From assembly GCA_030432025.1 (NCBI GenBank), contig JAUIIA010000004.1, positions 1-64,000 of the forward strand: DNA of 64,000 nucleotides, in the 5' to 3' direction. Position numbers and translations under genes: made by a program. Position 1 is the first letter of the stretch. The number at the start of each line of letters is the position of its first letter. Under the pieces are notes generated by a model. It had not been told where the DNA came from, did not search any database, and saw nothing but the letters and a program-made list of their open reading frames with translations. Source of the stretch: Alphaproteobacteria bacterium (GTDB taxonomy: Bacteria > Pseudomonadota > Alphaproteobacteria > Micavibrionales > Micavibrionaceae). This document shows positions 54,470 to 63,289 of the stretch, in pieces.

Positions 54470-54805
54470 ATGTCTACGAAGCTTCCTCTCGATTCTAACG
54501 ATAATCCTATTCCGGCGCTGCGTTTTAAAAACGGCGCTGCACATGTCATCAATTTTTCAGCGTCCTCGGCACGTAATGTCAGTGCCTTTAGCGATGAGAC
54601 GCGTGTGATTTCAATTTATGCGACACAGAACATGTATGTCCGTTTTGGAGATGATGCTGTTAGCGCGGATTCCGGCGATCATTTCTTCCCTGCCGGTCAG
54701 TATTATGATGTTGCCATTGGCGGTGACGGTGCGGGGCATCACACCCATATAGCAGCGATCCGTGTGGATACTGACGGTGTGTTATATGTGTCGGAAAAGG
54801 AATAA
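54470..54805 (+). CDS. Small phage-like structural-type protein, function unknown
   Basis: A 111-residue beta-rich protein. The segment MYVRFGDDAVSADSGDHFF, then FPAGQYYDVAI, then IAAIRVDTDGVLYVSEKE resembles small proteins found in phage and gene-transfer-agent structural clusters, but no such cluster is nearby. AGGAG (54459-54463) sits 6 nt before the ATG. It lies alone between a terminator and convergent recR. The family likeness is from memory of the pattern and is not certain. Confidence 0.6.
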   Translation: MSTKLPLDSNDNPIPALRFKNGAAHVINFSASSARNVSAFSDETRVISIYATQNMYVRFGDDAVSADSGDHFFPAGQYYDVAIGGDGAGHHTHIAAIRVDTDGVLYVSEKE

Positions 54806-54834
54806 ACCAACCAGTCGGTTTGTTCATGTAAGCC

Positions 54835-55422
54835 TTACTTACGCGACCTTAGCGCCGTTGTAATGGTGCCATCATCAAGATAATCCAGCTCGCCGCCGAC
54901 GGGGACACCGTGGGCGAGATGCGTAATTGTTAATCCGTCACGGGCAATGTGGTCGTTGATGTAATGGGCGGTGCTTTGGCCGTCTACAGTAGCGCTGAGG
55001 GCCAAAATAACCTCACTGATGGCGTTATCCTGACTGCGGCTGACCAGTGTGTCCAGATTCAAATCAGAGGGCCCCACGCCGTCCAGAGCGGAAAGAACGC
55101 CCCCTAGAACGTGGTACATACCCTTAAAAGAGGCTGTGCGTTCAATGGCCCATAAATCACTGACTTGTGCGACCACGCAGATCTGGCTGCGGTCGCGCTT
55201 GGCGCTCTGGCATACGCGACAGGGCTCGACATTATCCAGATTGCCGCAGGTACCGCAGGCCTTAATATCCTCGGCGGTTTGTTTGAGCAGGTCGGCAAGC
55301 GGGATCATCAGCTGGCCGCGCTTGGATAGCAGGTGCAGCGCGACACGGCGTGCTGAACGGTTGCCGAGGCCCGGCAGGCCCGATAGCATTTTAATCAGAT
55401 GATCGAGTGGGCCGTCCTGCAT
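54835..55422 (-). CDS. recR: Recombination protein RecR
   Basis: Works with RecF and RecO in gap repair. The 195-residue protein has the helix-hairpin-helix LIKMLSGLPGLGNRSARRVALHLL, the C4 zinc finger (CGTCGN and CRVCQSA) and the Toprim domain starting ICVVAQVSDLWAIE, with YHVLGG and HIARDG-like segments. The dnaX-ybaB pair that often precedes recR is not in the window. It follows lolA by 2 bp. Confidence 0.95.
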   Translation of the reverse strand: MQDGPLDHLIKMLSGLPGLGNRSARRVALHLLSKRGQLMIPLADLLKQTAEDIKACGTCGNLDNVEPCRVCQSAKRDRSQICVVAQVSDLWAIERTASFKGMYHVLGGVLSALDGVGPSDLNLDTLVSRSQDNAISEVILALSATVDGQSTAHYINDHIARDGLTITHLAHGVPVGGELDYLDDGTITTALRSRK

Positions 55423-55424
55423 GA

Positions 55425-56060
55425 TTATTCGTTAAAGCTCGGTTCGCCGTCATCAGGGGCCTGATATACAAACAGCTCGGCGGGGTGTTTGATGTCCGTT
55501 TTCAGGTAAAACAGCTCGACTTCGGTGATCAGGCCTTGCCCGTCGACCACGCGCCATTTTTTCAGGGTCATCGGGTCTTCATCAAAACCAAGTGTCAGGG
55601 AGCCTGCTTCCGGGTCGGAAGCCTGTACGATTTGCACCTGCAGCAGGTCGCCCTTACGGCGGATGCTTTCAACGTGGATGTCACCGCTTAAGGAGACGTT
55701 TTTACGTAGGATGAAGTCAGCCAAGGTTTGTCCGATTGGTGCGTTGCTCTGCTCGCCAAGTTCCGCGTCGTAGAAATAGATGAACACACCGTCGGCGACG
55801 ACGAAGTCCTTAATCGGGTCGTCATATTCGAATCTCAGCTTACCGGGGCGTTGCAGGTAGAACGTACCAACCAGTTGCGTGCCGTCATGCGTGGTTTGAA
55901 CGAAGCGGGCGCGGGCGGAGCCGAGATTTTGCAGGTAGTGTTCCACCAGTGCGATATCTTGTACGAATTTCTCGGTCTTTTCGGCCTGTGCGCTTTGTGT
56001 GACAGCCAAGGGGCTGAGAAGTAAAGCGGTCAAGCTTAGAATGCGGAATAGGGTTTTCAT
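55425..56060 (-). CDS. lolA: LolA-family outer-membrane lipoprotein carrier
   Basis: A 211-residue periplasmic carrier that shuttles lipoproteins from LolCDE to the outer membrane. The start MKTLFRILSL is chosen because it opens a signal peptide (cleavage near AQA-EK); an upstream Met adds eight residues. The family segments are RFVQTTHDGTQLVGTFYLQRPGKLRFEYDDP, YFYDAELGE and LTLGFDEDPMTLKKWRVVDGQG. It sits downstream of ftsK, a common alphaproteobacterial arrangement. Confidence 0.9.
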   Translation of the reverse strand: MKTLFRILSLTALLLSPLAVTQSAQAEKTEKFVQDIALVEHYLQNLGSARARFVQTTHDGTQLVGTFYLQRPGKLRFEYDDPIKDFVVADGVFIYFYDAELGEQSNAPIGQTLADFILRKNVSLSGDIHVESIRRKGDLLQVQIVQASDPEAGSLTLGFDEDPMTLKKWRVVDGQGLITEVELFYLKTDIKHPAELFVYQAPDDGEPSFNE

Positions 56061-56131
56061 GCGTTTATCTGTTTGTTGTTTCATTTACAGATAATATACG
56101 CGCGACGCTTTGCAAACCCTTTGCGGTATTC

Positions 56132-56440
56132 TCAGTCGTTTTTATGTATTGATCGATGAAATTCCAGATCGTCCTTAAGACGCGGATAAATTTTCGCGCA
56201 TTCCCTATAGCCCCAATAAATCAGTCCTCCGCCGATAGCCCAGCTTGTGAGGCCGTCCATGAGGAACAGGACCAATAGGCCACCGATCATGCCGTAACGA
56301 CCGTAATTGAATTCCTTAAACTCCTTTTGCAGGCCGGGAGCGAGCTTTTTGCTGTCGATACCCCAGTTTTGCGTGAGGTATTCGATGAAGTTCTGGACGA
56401 TTTTTCCGGGATCTATAGGTTTTTTATTGCCTCTGCGCAT
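56132..56440 (-). CDS. Small membrane-associated protein of unknown function
   Basis: A 102-residue protein not assigned to a family. A basic N-terminus (MRRGNKKPIDPGKI) is followed by one hydrophobic region, MIGGLLVLFLMDGLTSWAIGGGLIYWGY (about 57-84), that may form one or two membrane helices. It lies 2 bp after ftsK on the same strand and is probably co-expressed, so a link to division or chromosome transfer is possible but unproven. Confidence 0.65.
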   Translation of the reverse strand: MRRGNKKPIDPGKIVQNFIEYLTQNWGIDSKKLAPGLQKEFKEFNYGRYGMIGGLLVLFLMDGLTSWAIGGGLIYWGYRECAKIYPRLKDDLEFHRSIHKND

Positions 56441-56442
56441 GG

Positions 56443-58974
56443 CTAGACATCACTGAAGTCGGAAACCAGTACTTCGCGTTTACCAGTTGCACTGGCTTTG
56501 GAGACAACGCCTTGTCGTTCCATTTCCTCAATGATACGAGCGGCGCGGTTATAACCGATCTGCAGGCATCTTTGAATGAAGCTGGTGGAGGCTTTGCCTT
56601 CACGCGCAATGAGCGCGACCGCTTCATCATACAATTCGTCGACCTTGTCGCCACCATCACGGTCACTGAAGATGGCTTGCATAACTTCGCTGGCATCCGA
56701 GAAATCATCAGACGTGATGCTGTCGATATAGGCCGGCTCGGCCTGTGCCTTGAGGTCGGCCACGACTTTTTCAACATCATCGTCGCTGACAAATGGGCCG
56801 TGTACGCGTGTGATACGTCCGCCCGGTGCCATGTAGAGCATGTCACCCATACCGAGTAGTTGTTCGGCGCCGCCTTCGCCCAGAATGGTGCGGGAGTCGA
56901 CTTTGGAGGTGACCTGAAAGGAAATACGTGTGGGAAAGTTGGCTTTGATTACGCCCGTAATCACATCTACGGACGGGCGCTGAGTCGCCATGATCAGGTG
57001 GATACCTGCGGCACGGGCCATTTGGGCCAAGCGCTGGATGGCGTTTTCAACATCTTTACCCGCAACCAACATCAGGTCGGCGAATTCATCGACGATGACG
57101 ACGATGAACGGCAATTCGGACAGATCCATTTCCTGATCTTCGTATGTTTTTTGTCCCGTTTCGGGATCGAAGCCGGTTTCTACTTTCTGAACAATGGTTT
57201 CGCCCTTTTCACGGGCCTCTTTCACGCGCTCGTTATAACCATGGATGTTACGTACACCCAGTTTCGACATAGCGCGGTAGCGCTCCTCCATTTCCTGCAC
57301 TGTCCATTTCAGGGCGACGACGGCTTTGCCTGGTTCGGTCACGACGGGGGAAAGCAGGTGCGGAATGCCATCATAGACGGAGAGTTCCAGCATTTTAGGG
57401 TCGATCATGATGAAGCGGCATTGTTCCGGCGATAGACGGTACAGCAAAGACAGGATCATGGTGTTTACGGCCACGGATTTACCCGAGCCCGTTGTACCGG
57501 CCACCAGCAGGTGCGGCATTTTTGCCAAATCGGCCAATATAGGCTGGCCGCCGATATCCTTACCCAAAACAAGCGGTAGAGAGGCCTTTGTCTTCTCGTA
57601 CATGGATGTGGCCAGCAGGTCCTGCATGTACACGATCTGGCGGGATTTATTCGGTAATTCGATACCAATCACGTTACGACCCGGTACAACGGCCACACGT
57701 ACGGAGATGGCAGACATGGAGCGCGCAATGTCATCGGCCAAACCGATAACTTTTGCGGATTTTGTACCCGGTGCAGGCTCCAGTTCGTACAGCGTTACAA
57801 CGGGACCGGGGTGTATGCTTGTGATCTCGCCCTCAACATTGAAGTCGGCCAGTACGTTTTGCAGCAGCTCCGCGTTACGGCGCAGAGCGTTTTCATCCAG
57901 CTGGTCTTCATGGTGGTCGTCAGGCGCAGCTTCGAGCAGGTCGAGGCTAGGGAATGTCCATTCGGCATCACCGTCAAGGCTGAAACGTTGTTGCGGCGCA
58001 TGTGTTTTGGTTGCTTTGGCCGGCGTGGCAACAACAGGAATATTAGCTTGCGGCTTTGTAGCTTGCGGTGCCGGGGGTGGCTGTTGCGCGGTCACGGATG
58101 GTTCGATGCGTGATTTTTGTACCGGTTGTTCTTGTTTAGCTGGTGGGGTTTCCGCTCTCTCGAAGCTTGGCATCGGAATGGAAAAACGTGGCATTTTATC
58201 AAGCGCGCCGATCAGGTCGGGGCGGGCATTCTGATCATTATGGTGGCTGATCCAGCCTGTGAATTTCTGGAATATCGCGACGGCTGTGAATACAGCGTTT
58301 ATTGAAATAACGATAGTTTTTTGAATGGCATAGCCAATATGAGCCAATCTTAAGGTCGATGCGTATATGCTGGTTATGATCGCCAGAACACCGCATATCG
58401 AAGCGAGGATAAGCGGGCTGATATCAGGGATGATGTAGTTGGCCACGCGTGTGAGAGGTTCCAGCATCAATGTGCCAAGGGAGCCGCCTAAGCCGTCCTG
58501 AATCATGAAGCTGCCTGCCGGTAGTGGGGCAAAGGCCATAGCGATTAAGGATACGCTGGCGGCAAGTGCGAATAGGCGGGCAATGAACCAGGTGATAGGG
58601 GCGCGGTTATAAATCCTTACGCCCCAGCATAGGGAGACGAGACCGATCATGAATGCGGCAACGCCGACTGTTTGGAGTAATGAATCGGCAGCCCAAGCGC
58701 CGTATAAGCCCATCCAGTTGTTAATACCGGAATCCGCGGCGGCGACATTCCAGGAGGGGTCGTGCGGCGCGTAAGTCCATAAGGCGGTGAGCAGGAACAG
58801 CCCGGCGACGGTGAAGGCCGCTGCGGTTACATCGACGACACGGCGGGCGAAAAAGACCTGAATGCCTTCGGGTAGCATCCGAAAAGGCCAAGGCGCGGAT
58901 TTTGCGGCTTTGGTTGATTTACGTTTGCGCGAGGTTTTGATAGGTGCGCGGCGGACGGTGCGGGTACGGGCCAT
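56443..58974 (-). CDS. ftsK: DNA translocase FtsK
   Basis: Division-linked DNA pump of 843 residues. Four N-terminal membrane segments (starting FTVAGLFLLTALWTYA) lead to a Pro/Gln-rich linker and the motor domain with Walker A LLVAGTTGSGKSVAVN and Walker B FIVVIVDEFADLMLVAG. The C-terminal gamma winged-helix domain (STSFIQRCLQIGYNRAARIIEEME) reads KOPS sequences. It is shorter than E. coli FtsK because of a short linker, as in other alphaproteobacteria. Confidence 0.96.
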   Translation of the reverse strand: MARTRTVRRAPIKTSRKRKSTKAAKSAPWPFRMLPEGIQVFFARRVVDVTAAAFTVAGLFLLTALWTYAPHDPSWNVAAADSGINNWMGLYGAWAADSLLQTVGVAAFMIGLVSLCWGVRIYNRAPITWFIARLFALAASVSLIAMAFAPLPAGSFMIQDGLGGSLGTLMLEPLTRVANYIIPDISPLILASICGVLAIITSIYASTLRLAHIGYAIQKTIVISINAVFTAVAIFQKFTGWISHHNDQNARPDLIGALDKMPRFSIPMPSFERAETPPAKQEQPVQKSRIEPSVTAQQPPPAPQATKPQANIPVVATPAKATKTHAPQQRFSLDGDAEWTFPSLDLLEAAPDDHHEDQLDENALRRNAELLQNVLADFNVEGEITSIHPGPVVTLYELEPAPGTKSAKVIGLADDIARSMSAISVRVAVVPGRNVIGIELPNKSRQIVYMQDLLATSMYEKTKASLPLVLGKDIGGQPILADLAKMPHLLVAGTTGSGKSVAVNTMILSLLYRLSPEQCRFIMIDPKMLELSVYDGIPHLLSPVVTEPGKAVVALKWTVQEMEERYRAMSKLGVRNIHGYNERVKEAREKGETIVQKVETGFDPETGQKTYEDQEMDLSELPFIVVIVDEFADLMLVAGKDVENAIQRLAQMARAAGIHLIMATQRPSVDVITGVIKANFPTRISFQVTSKVDSRTILGEGGAEQLLGMGDMLYMAPGGRITRVHGPFVSDDDVEKVVADLKAQAEPAYIDSITSDDFSDASEVMQAIFSDRDGGDKVDELYDEAVALIAREGKASTSFIQRCLQIGYNRAARIIEEMERQGVVSKASATGKREVLVSDFSDV

Positions 58975-59278
58975 GAACGGGAATCCTGATACGGCTGTTT
59001 GAAATTATTGATCTTCGGTGCGATTTGGGATTGTGGAAGAACTTTCCAATCGCTTGATGAGCTTTTATTTTAGCGGCTTACGCGTGAAAATTCAAGCAAG
59101 CTTACGCAGCCGTGTCATGCAACGCAGACATAAATACAAGTTTAGTCAGCAAAAAGATAAAATTTACATACAAATTTAGCCAATCTTAAGCTTTCATTAA
59201 TCTTTTTGGGGTTATTTGAAAGGTATGATTGTTGAGTCTTATTGAAAATCACCTTAACAACACACGGAGATTTCACAC
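58975..59278. other. 304-bp intergenic gap between ftsK and the 59279 gene
   Basis: No gene supported. It is the divergent control region of ftsK and the plus-strand gene. It holds a CtrA-type box (59186-59200), a short direct repeat GCTTACGC and a CGGAGA binding site before 59279. Confidence 0.6.
59186..59200. promoter_or_regulatory. CtrA-type box between ftsK and the 59279 gene
   Basis: TTAAGCTTTCATTAA is an exact TTAA-N7-TTAA site, about 80 bp before the 59279 ATG and 212 bp from the ftsK ATG. Confidence 0.45.
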
Positions 59279-59647
59279 ATGGGTCAGGCTTTTGCCGAAG
59301 CTGAATCGCAAGCGATCGATACTCAGAGCCCTGAGTATTCGGTTTACATTTATCATAGACCGGAAAATCAACATGAAGGCCAGAATGACTGGGAAATGCG
59401 TTCCACGACCATTGACCTGAATGCGGCCATTAATGAAGCTGTATCCCTGCATGAAAGCGAGGGGTATCGCAAAGTCGAAATCAAGAAACGCCTTATTGAC
59501 CCCGACACGATGGCGGTCAGTGATCAAATTCTAAAAGTCTTTGTCCATGATAAGGAAGAGGATGTCCCTCTTGAAGCCAAGCTGGCCATTACCAGTGTAT
59601 TGATGTGTCTGGCTGTTCTGGCGCTTGTCTTTATGGAAGTAATCTAG
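59279..59647 (+). CDS. Unknown protein with C-terminal membrane anchor
   Basis: A 122-residue protein, family not recognised. A soluble N-terminal part (1-97), rich in charged residues, is followed by one C-terminal hydrophobic segment (AITSVLMCLAVLALVFMEV), so it looks tail-anchored with the body in the cytoplasm. Its stop shares a CTAG with the convergent gene at 59644. A CtrA-type box lies upstream. Confidence 0.65.
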   Translation: MGQAFAEAESQAIDTQSPEYSVYIYHRPENQHEGQNDWEMRSTTIDLNAAINEAVSLHESEGYRKVEIKKRLIDPDTMAVSDQILKVFVHDKEEDVPLEAKLAITSVLMCLAVLALVFMEVI

Positions 59648-59982
59648 TCGAGAACCCCGAGCGGTTCTTTCATAACCAATTCACCGATTTGTTTATAAAC
59701 GCGGGCGTTTTCCATCATTTGTTCTTTGATTGGTTCGTTCTGCTCGGCCAGTGTCGTGAAGAAGGTTGCGGCATCCACCAAAAGTTTGCCGGCCAGTTCA
59801 CCATGCGGGGTGCCGTTCAAGGCGCCTGAAGGTTCCTGAGACAACAATGAGCCCATTTGCTTGAAGACAGTGGAGTTTTCTTCCATCTGGTCTTTCAGAG
59901 GCGGGTTTTGCTCGCCGAGTGTTACGAAAAAATCAGCAGCATCGACAAGAAGTTTTGTGGCCAGTTCGGCATGTGTGGGCAT
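59644..59982 (-). CDS. Protein made of two tandem 54-residue repeats
   Basis: A 112-residue product consisting almost entirely of an internal duplication. Residues ~3-56 (HAELATKLLVDAADFFVTL, EQNPPLKDQMEEN) and ~59-112 (HGELAGKLLVDAATFFTTL, EQNEPIKEQMMEN) are alike in most positions. The repeat looks helical. I recall single-copy proteins of this pattern in Rhodospirillales-type genomes, function unknown. It overlaps the convergent upstream gene by its stop codon. Confidence 0.7.
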   Translation of the reverse strand: MPTHAELATKLLVDAADFFVTLGEQNPPLKDQMEENSTVFKQMGSLLSQEPSGALNGTPHGELAGKLLVDAATFFTTLAEQNEPIKEQMMENARVYKQIGELVMKEPLGVLD

Positions 59983-60060
59983 GAATGGAGTGCTCCTTAA
60001 TAGTGTTTCCTGAACCTAACACGGACGGCCCCTGCCAGATCAAGTATTAATTTCAAACTC

Positions 60061-60927
60061 TTAATTGATGGTTGACCCGTCATTGTCATGCGCGCGGAAT
60101 GCGTGCGCAGGATATGAGCCGAGGAATTTTACGTCGGTCGCGTAAAAACCAAGCTCTTCCAGAGCGAGTTTAAAACTCTCGTTATCAGGGTGGCCTTCAA
60201 TGTCGCAGTAAAAGCGGGCGGCCTGGAAGTTAGGGTCAACATAGGATTCGAGCTTGGTGAAGCTGAAGCCATTTGTCGCAAACCCGCCGAGACATTTGTA
60301 AAGCGACGCTGGAATGTTTCTTACGGTAAAGATCAGGGAGGTGATCGTATCGATCGACTCATCAGGGATTTCCGGCTCTGTGCCGAGGATCAGGAAGCGG
60401 GTAGTGTTGTGTATTTCATCCTGCACGTCACGTTCCAGTATTTCCAGATCGTATATTTTTGCGGCTAATTCCGAAGCAATGGCACCATGAGTCGGGTCCT
60501 TTTTCTCCGCTATTTCTTTTGCAGCGCCGGCCGTATCGGCATGGATATGCGCTTCTACGTCGAGTTCTTTGACAATCTTGCGGCATTGGGGGATGGCGTG
60601 CACATGGCTGTGTACATGCTTGATCTGCTCTTTTGTCGTGCCTTTAAGCCCTAACAAGGTGTGGCGGATGGGCTGGAAATGTTCACCGATGATGAACAGG
60701 CCACCATCAGGCATGAGGTGATGCACATCGGCAACGCGCCCTGCGATGGTGTTATCAATAGGAATCATCGCCAGTTCGGCCTTTCCGTCAATAACGGCTT
60801 TAAATGTGTCTTCAAAGGAATGACATCCCAGTGTCTCGAGCGTTGGAAACACTGTGCGACAGGCGAGGTCGGAGTAGGCGCCCTTGGCGCCCTGAAAAGC
60901 GATGGTTTTAATATTCGAGAGGTCCAT
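60061..60927 (-). CDS. pheA: Prephenate dehydratase
   Basis: Converts prephenate to phenylpyruvate. The 288-residue protein has the catalytic domain (AFQGAKGAYSDLA, AMIPIDNTIAGRVADVHHL, NTTRFLILG) and a C-terminal ACT domain (NIPASLYKCLGGFATNGFSFTKLES and FYCDIEGH) that binds phenylalanine for feedback inhibition. There is no chorismate mutase domain. It is divergent from the cytochrome c gene, as in many alphaproteobacteria. Confidence 0.95.
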   Translation of the reverse strand: MDLSNIKTIAFQGAKGAYSDLACRTVFPTLETLGCHSFEDTFKAVIDGKAELAMIPIDNTIAGRVADVHHLMPDGGLFIIGEHFQPIRHTLLGLKGTTKEQIKHVHSHVHAIPQCRKIVKELDVEAHIHADTAGAAKEIAEKKDPTHGAIASELAAKIYDLEILERDVQDEIHNTTRFLILGTEPEIPDESIDTITSLIFTVRNIPASLYKCLGGFATNGFSFTKLESYVDPNFQAARFYCDIEGHPDNESFKLALEELGFYATDVKFLGSYPAHAFRAHDNDGSTIN

Positions 60928-61079
60928 AATGTGATTTAACGGCTTTTGTACTTAATTTTTGCTTGAATGGCTTTACGCAGACTGTATATGTCTGTTATCT
61001 AACCTTGGTTTAAACTGCTACAGTTTAGTACAAAGAACAAGAACCCTTTTTTAGAACAAAAAATTAAGCGGATCGCCCT

Positions 61080-61745
61080 ATGGACAGTATGGAAAAAAAC
61101 AAGATTTTCGCAGCCGTGTTGTGCGCGGGGATTATGGCTATGCTCAGCGGCTTCATCGCCGGACAGTTTGTACACCCTCACATCCCTGATGAAGATGCGG
61201 TCCCGGTTGAAGGCGCAGAAGGTCCTGCCGGTGGCGGTCCCGCGAAGCCGCAGCTGCCTGATCCGATTTTGGATTTGATTGCCGATGCAGATATTGCGAA
61301 AGGTGAAAAGCTGTCCAAGGCTTGTGCTGCTTGTCACTCCTTTGATCAAGGTGGCCCGAACGGTGTTGGTCCGAACTTGTACGGCGTTGTTGGTGGCCCG
61401 AAAGCTCATTTGAGTGATTTCGAGTATTCCGCAGCTATGCAAGCCAAAGGCGGTGCATGGAGCTATGAAGATCTGAACTTCTTCCTTTGGAAGCCTAAGA
61501 AATACATTGAAGGTACAAAGATGAACTATCTCGGTCTTAAGAAGCCCGGTGACCGCGCAGCGATGATTGCATGGCTGAGACAGCAAGGCTCAGGTTCATT
61601 TGCAATGCCGTCAGCTGCTGAAATCGAAGCCGAGAAAGCGGCTTTGGCTCCGCCGGAACCGGAAGTAGAAGAGAGCGCAGACGCGTCTGAAGCTGCTCCT
61701 GCTGCTGAGGGTGAAGCCGCCGAAGCACCGGCTGAAGCACATTAA
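61080..61745 (+). CDS. Membrane-anchored cytochrome c (CycM-like)
   Basis: A 221-residue protein with one N-terminal membrane segment (about 8-30), a class I cytochrome c domain with heme site CAACH in KACAACHSFDQGG and Met ligand in YIEGTKMNYLGLKKPGDRAAMIAWL, and an acidic Ala/Glu/Pro-rich tail. The domain should be periplasmic and pass electrons from the bc1 complex to a terminal oxidase, by likeness to CycM/cytochrome c552. The divergent pheA agrees with the usual neighbourhood. Confidence 0.9.
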   Translation: MDSMEKNKIFAAVLCAGIMAMLSGFIAGQFVHPHIPDEDAVPVEGAEGPAGGGPAKPQLPDPILDLIADADIAKGEKLSKACAACHSFDQGGPNGVGPNLYGVVGGPKAHLSDFEYSAAMQAKGGAWSYEDLNFFLWKPKKYIEGTKMNYLGLKKPGDRAAMIAWLRQQGSGSFAMPSAAEIEAEKAALAPPEPEVEESADASEAAPAAEGEAAEAPAEAH

Positions 61746-61755
61746 TCATTAAAAT

Positions 61756-62205
61756 TCAGGATTTTTCGGTCCAGCCGCCATTGGCAGATTGCTGCCAATA
61801 GGTTAGCTCGTGTTCACCGTCTTTGAAGGTTTTCCAGTCTTGGCGGGCTTTTTGTACCGCGTTTTCATTGCGACCGTCGAACATGTTACAGACCAGTTTG
61901 AACTGATCAATTTGCGTGTGCTCGCAATTATGGGTCAGGATGAGGACATCCGCACCGTTCGGAATTTCGTCGTTATCGGTGAGCCAAACCGGTTGGTCGG
62001 ATTCGTGGCCGTCTTTCGCAGAGCCGTGGGGTATAAAGCTGTTCGGGTCGTACGTCCAAAGATGGCCGTTCAATCTCTCGACCTCGCTATTATCAGGAGC
62101 TTTAATGATAATTTTATGTCCTTTGCTTAAGGCCTTGGCCACCAAAGTGGGCAGGGCAGCATCAAGATTTTGACGTTCCAGATGGTAGAAACGGATATCG
62201 GCCAT
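61756..62205 (-). CDS. holC: DNA polymerase III subunit chi
   Basis: A 149-residue clamp-loader accessory subunit that contacts SSB. Family features are ADIRFYHLERQNLDAALPTLVAKAL, LWTYDPNSFIPHGSA, the central ADVLILTHN and FDGRNENAVQKARQDWKTF. Its ATG overlaps the stop of the KamA-family gene as TAATG. Confidence 0.88.
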   Translation of the reverse strand: MADIRFYHLERQNLDAALPTLVAKALSKGHKIIIKAPDNSEVERLNGHLWTYDPNSFIPHGSAKDGHESDQPVWLTDNDEIPNGADVLILTHNCEHTQIDQFKLVCNMFDGRNENAVQKARQDWKTFKDGEHELTYWQQSANGGWTEKS

Positions 62206-63275
62206 TACGCATCCTCCTGATCGGCTTTGGAGGTGTATGTATGTGTCTGCCCATTAAAGTCTGTGATTTCATATTCGCCGTCGCCCTTGTATGACGGTGT
62301 GTTCGGGGTGCAGGGGACTTTGCCGAAACCACCCGGTATGTCGACCATGTAAGTCGGTTGACACAGACCTGATAAGTGTCCGCGCAGCTTGGCTACGATT
62401 TCCTGCCCGCGTTTCAAGGAGAGGCGGAAATGTGATGTTCCGGGTGCGAGATCGGGATGGTGCAGATAGTACGGCTTTACATTCAAGCCCAGCAATTCAC
62501 GGTACAAACTAGCCAGTATGTCGGCATCATCATTTACACCCTTCAGCAATACGGATTGAGAGAGCAAATTGATACCTGCCTTGTGCAGTTGTTTCAGACA
62601 CGCACGTACATCATCGTTTAATTCCTGCGCATGATTGATATGTAATGCCATATACACGGCCTTGTCGGTGATGTTTATAGCGTTGATTAATTCCGCGTTT
62701 ACGCGGGCAGGGTCGGCAATCGGCACGCGTGTATGGAAGCGGATGATTTTTACATGTTCGATGTTATCCAGACGCTGCATGACGGTTGTCATTTGCTTGG
62801 GGGAGAGGACAAGCGGATCGCCACCCGTCAGTATCACCTCAAAAATGTCTTTATGGTTTTCGACGTAATCGAGCGCGGCGTTTAGTTCGGCTTCATTTAA
62901 TGGCGCGGCGTGTGCAGGGCCGACATGTTCACGACGGAAGCAATAACGGCAATAAACGGCGCAGACATTCACGGGTTTGAACAACACACGGTCGGGATAG
63001 CGATGGACAATGCCTTTCACAGGGGTATGCGTATCATCACCGATCGGGTCGCGCATTTCCTCGGGCAGGATCGTCAATTCCTGCATTTGCGGTACATATT
63101 GCTTGGCGACAGGGTCGGCGTGAACGTCGCTCTTGATCGTGTCCTTCACGGTATCTGTGATACGTACGGCGTATTTTTTGAGTAATGCGGGATGTGAATC
63201 ACCGCCAAGCCTGTCGATATACTCTTCAGGCTTTTGTTTTTCAGGCGGTGATGTCGGTTTACTCTTTAAACGCAT
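62205..63275 (-). CDS. Lysine 2,3-aminomutase family radical SAM protein (KamA/EpmB-like)
   Basis: A 356-residue radical-SAM/PLP protein. The cluster motif is CAVYCRYCFRREHVG (Cys-x3-Cys-x2-Cys), with GGDPLVLS, RFHTRVPIADPARV, HINHAQELNDDV and LLSQSVLLKGVNDD following, and the PLP-type C-terminus YMVDIPGGFGKVP. Relatives are either free-lysine aminomutases or EpmB, which makes beta-lysine for EF-P. Length favours the EpmB-like group, but efp and epmA are not in the window. It is inserted between pepA and holC. Confidence 0.88.
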   Translation of the reverse strand: MRLKSKPTSPPEKQKPEEYIDRLGGDSHPALLKKYAVRITDTVKDTIKSDVHADPVAKQYVPQMQELTILPEEMRDPIGDDTHTPVKGIVHRYPDRVLFKPVNVCAVYCRYCFRREHVGPAHAAPLNEAELNAALDYVENHKDIFEVILTGGDPLVLSPKQMTTVMQRLDNIEHVKIIRFHTRVPIADPARVNAELINAINITDKAVYMALHINHAQELNDDVRACLKQLHKAGINLLSQSVLLKGVNDDADILASLYRELLGLNVKPYYLHHPDLAPGTSHFRLSLKRGQEIVAKLRGHLSGLCQPTYMVDIPGGFGKVPCTPNTPSYKGDGEYEITDFNGQTHTYTSKADQEDA

Positions 63276-63289
63276 TCTTCGTCAGATTA

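Noticed and set aside
54803-54825. Inverted repeat AAACC / GGTTT as terminator for the 54470 gene
   Set aside because: The stem is short with a mismatch and the T-run is broken; not called.
54332-54834. Prophage remnant around the phage-like gene
   Set aside because: Only one small gene is phage-like; no integrase, att repeats, capsid or tail genes are present nearby, and the adjacent genes are core genes.
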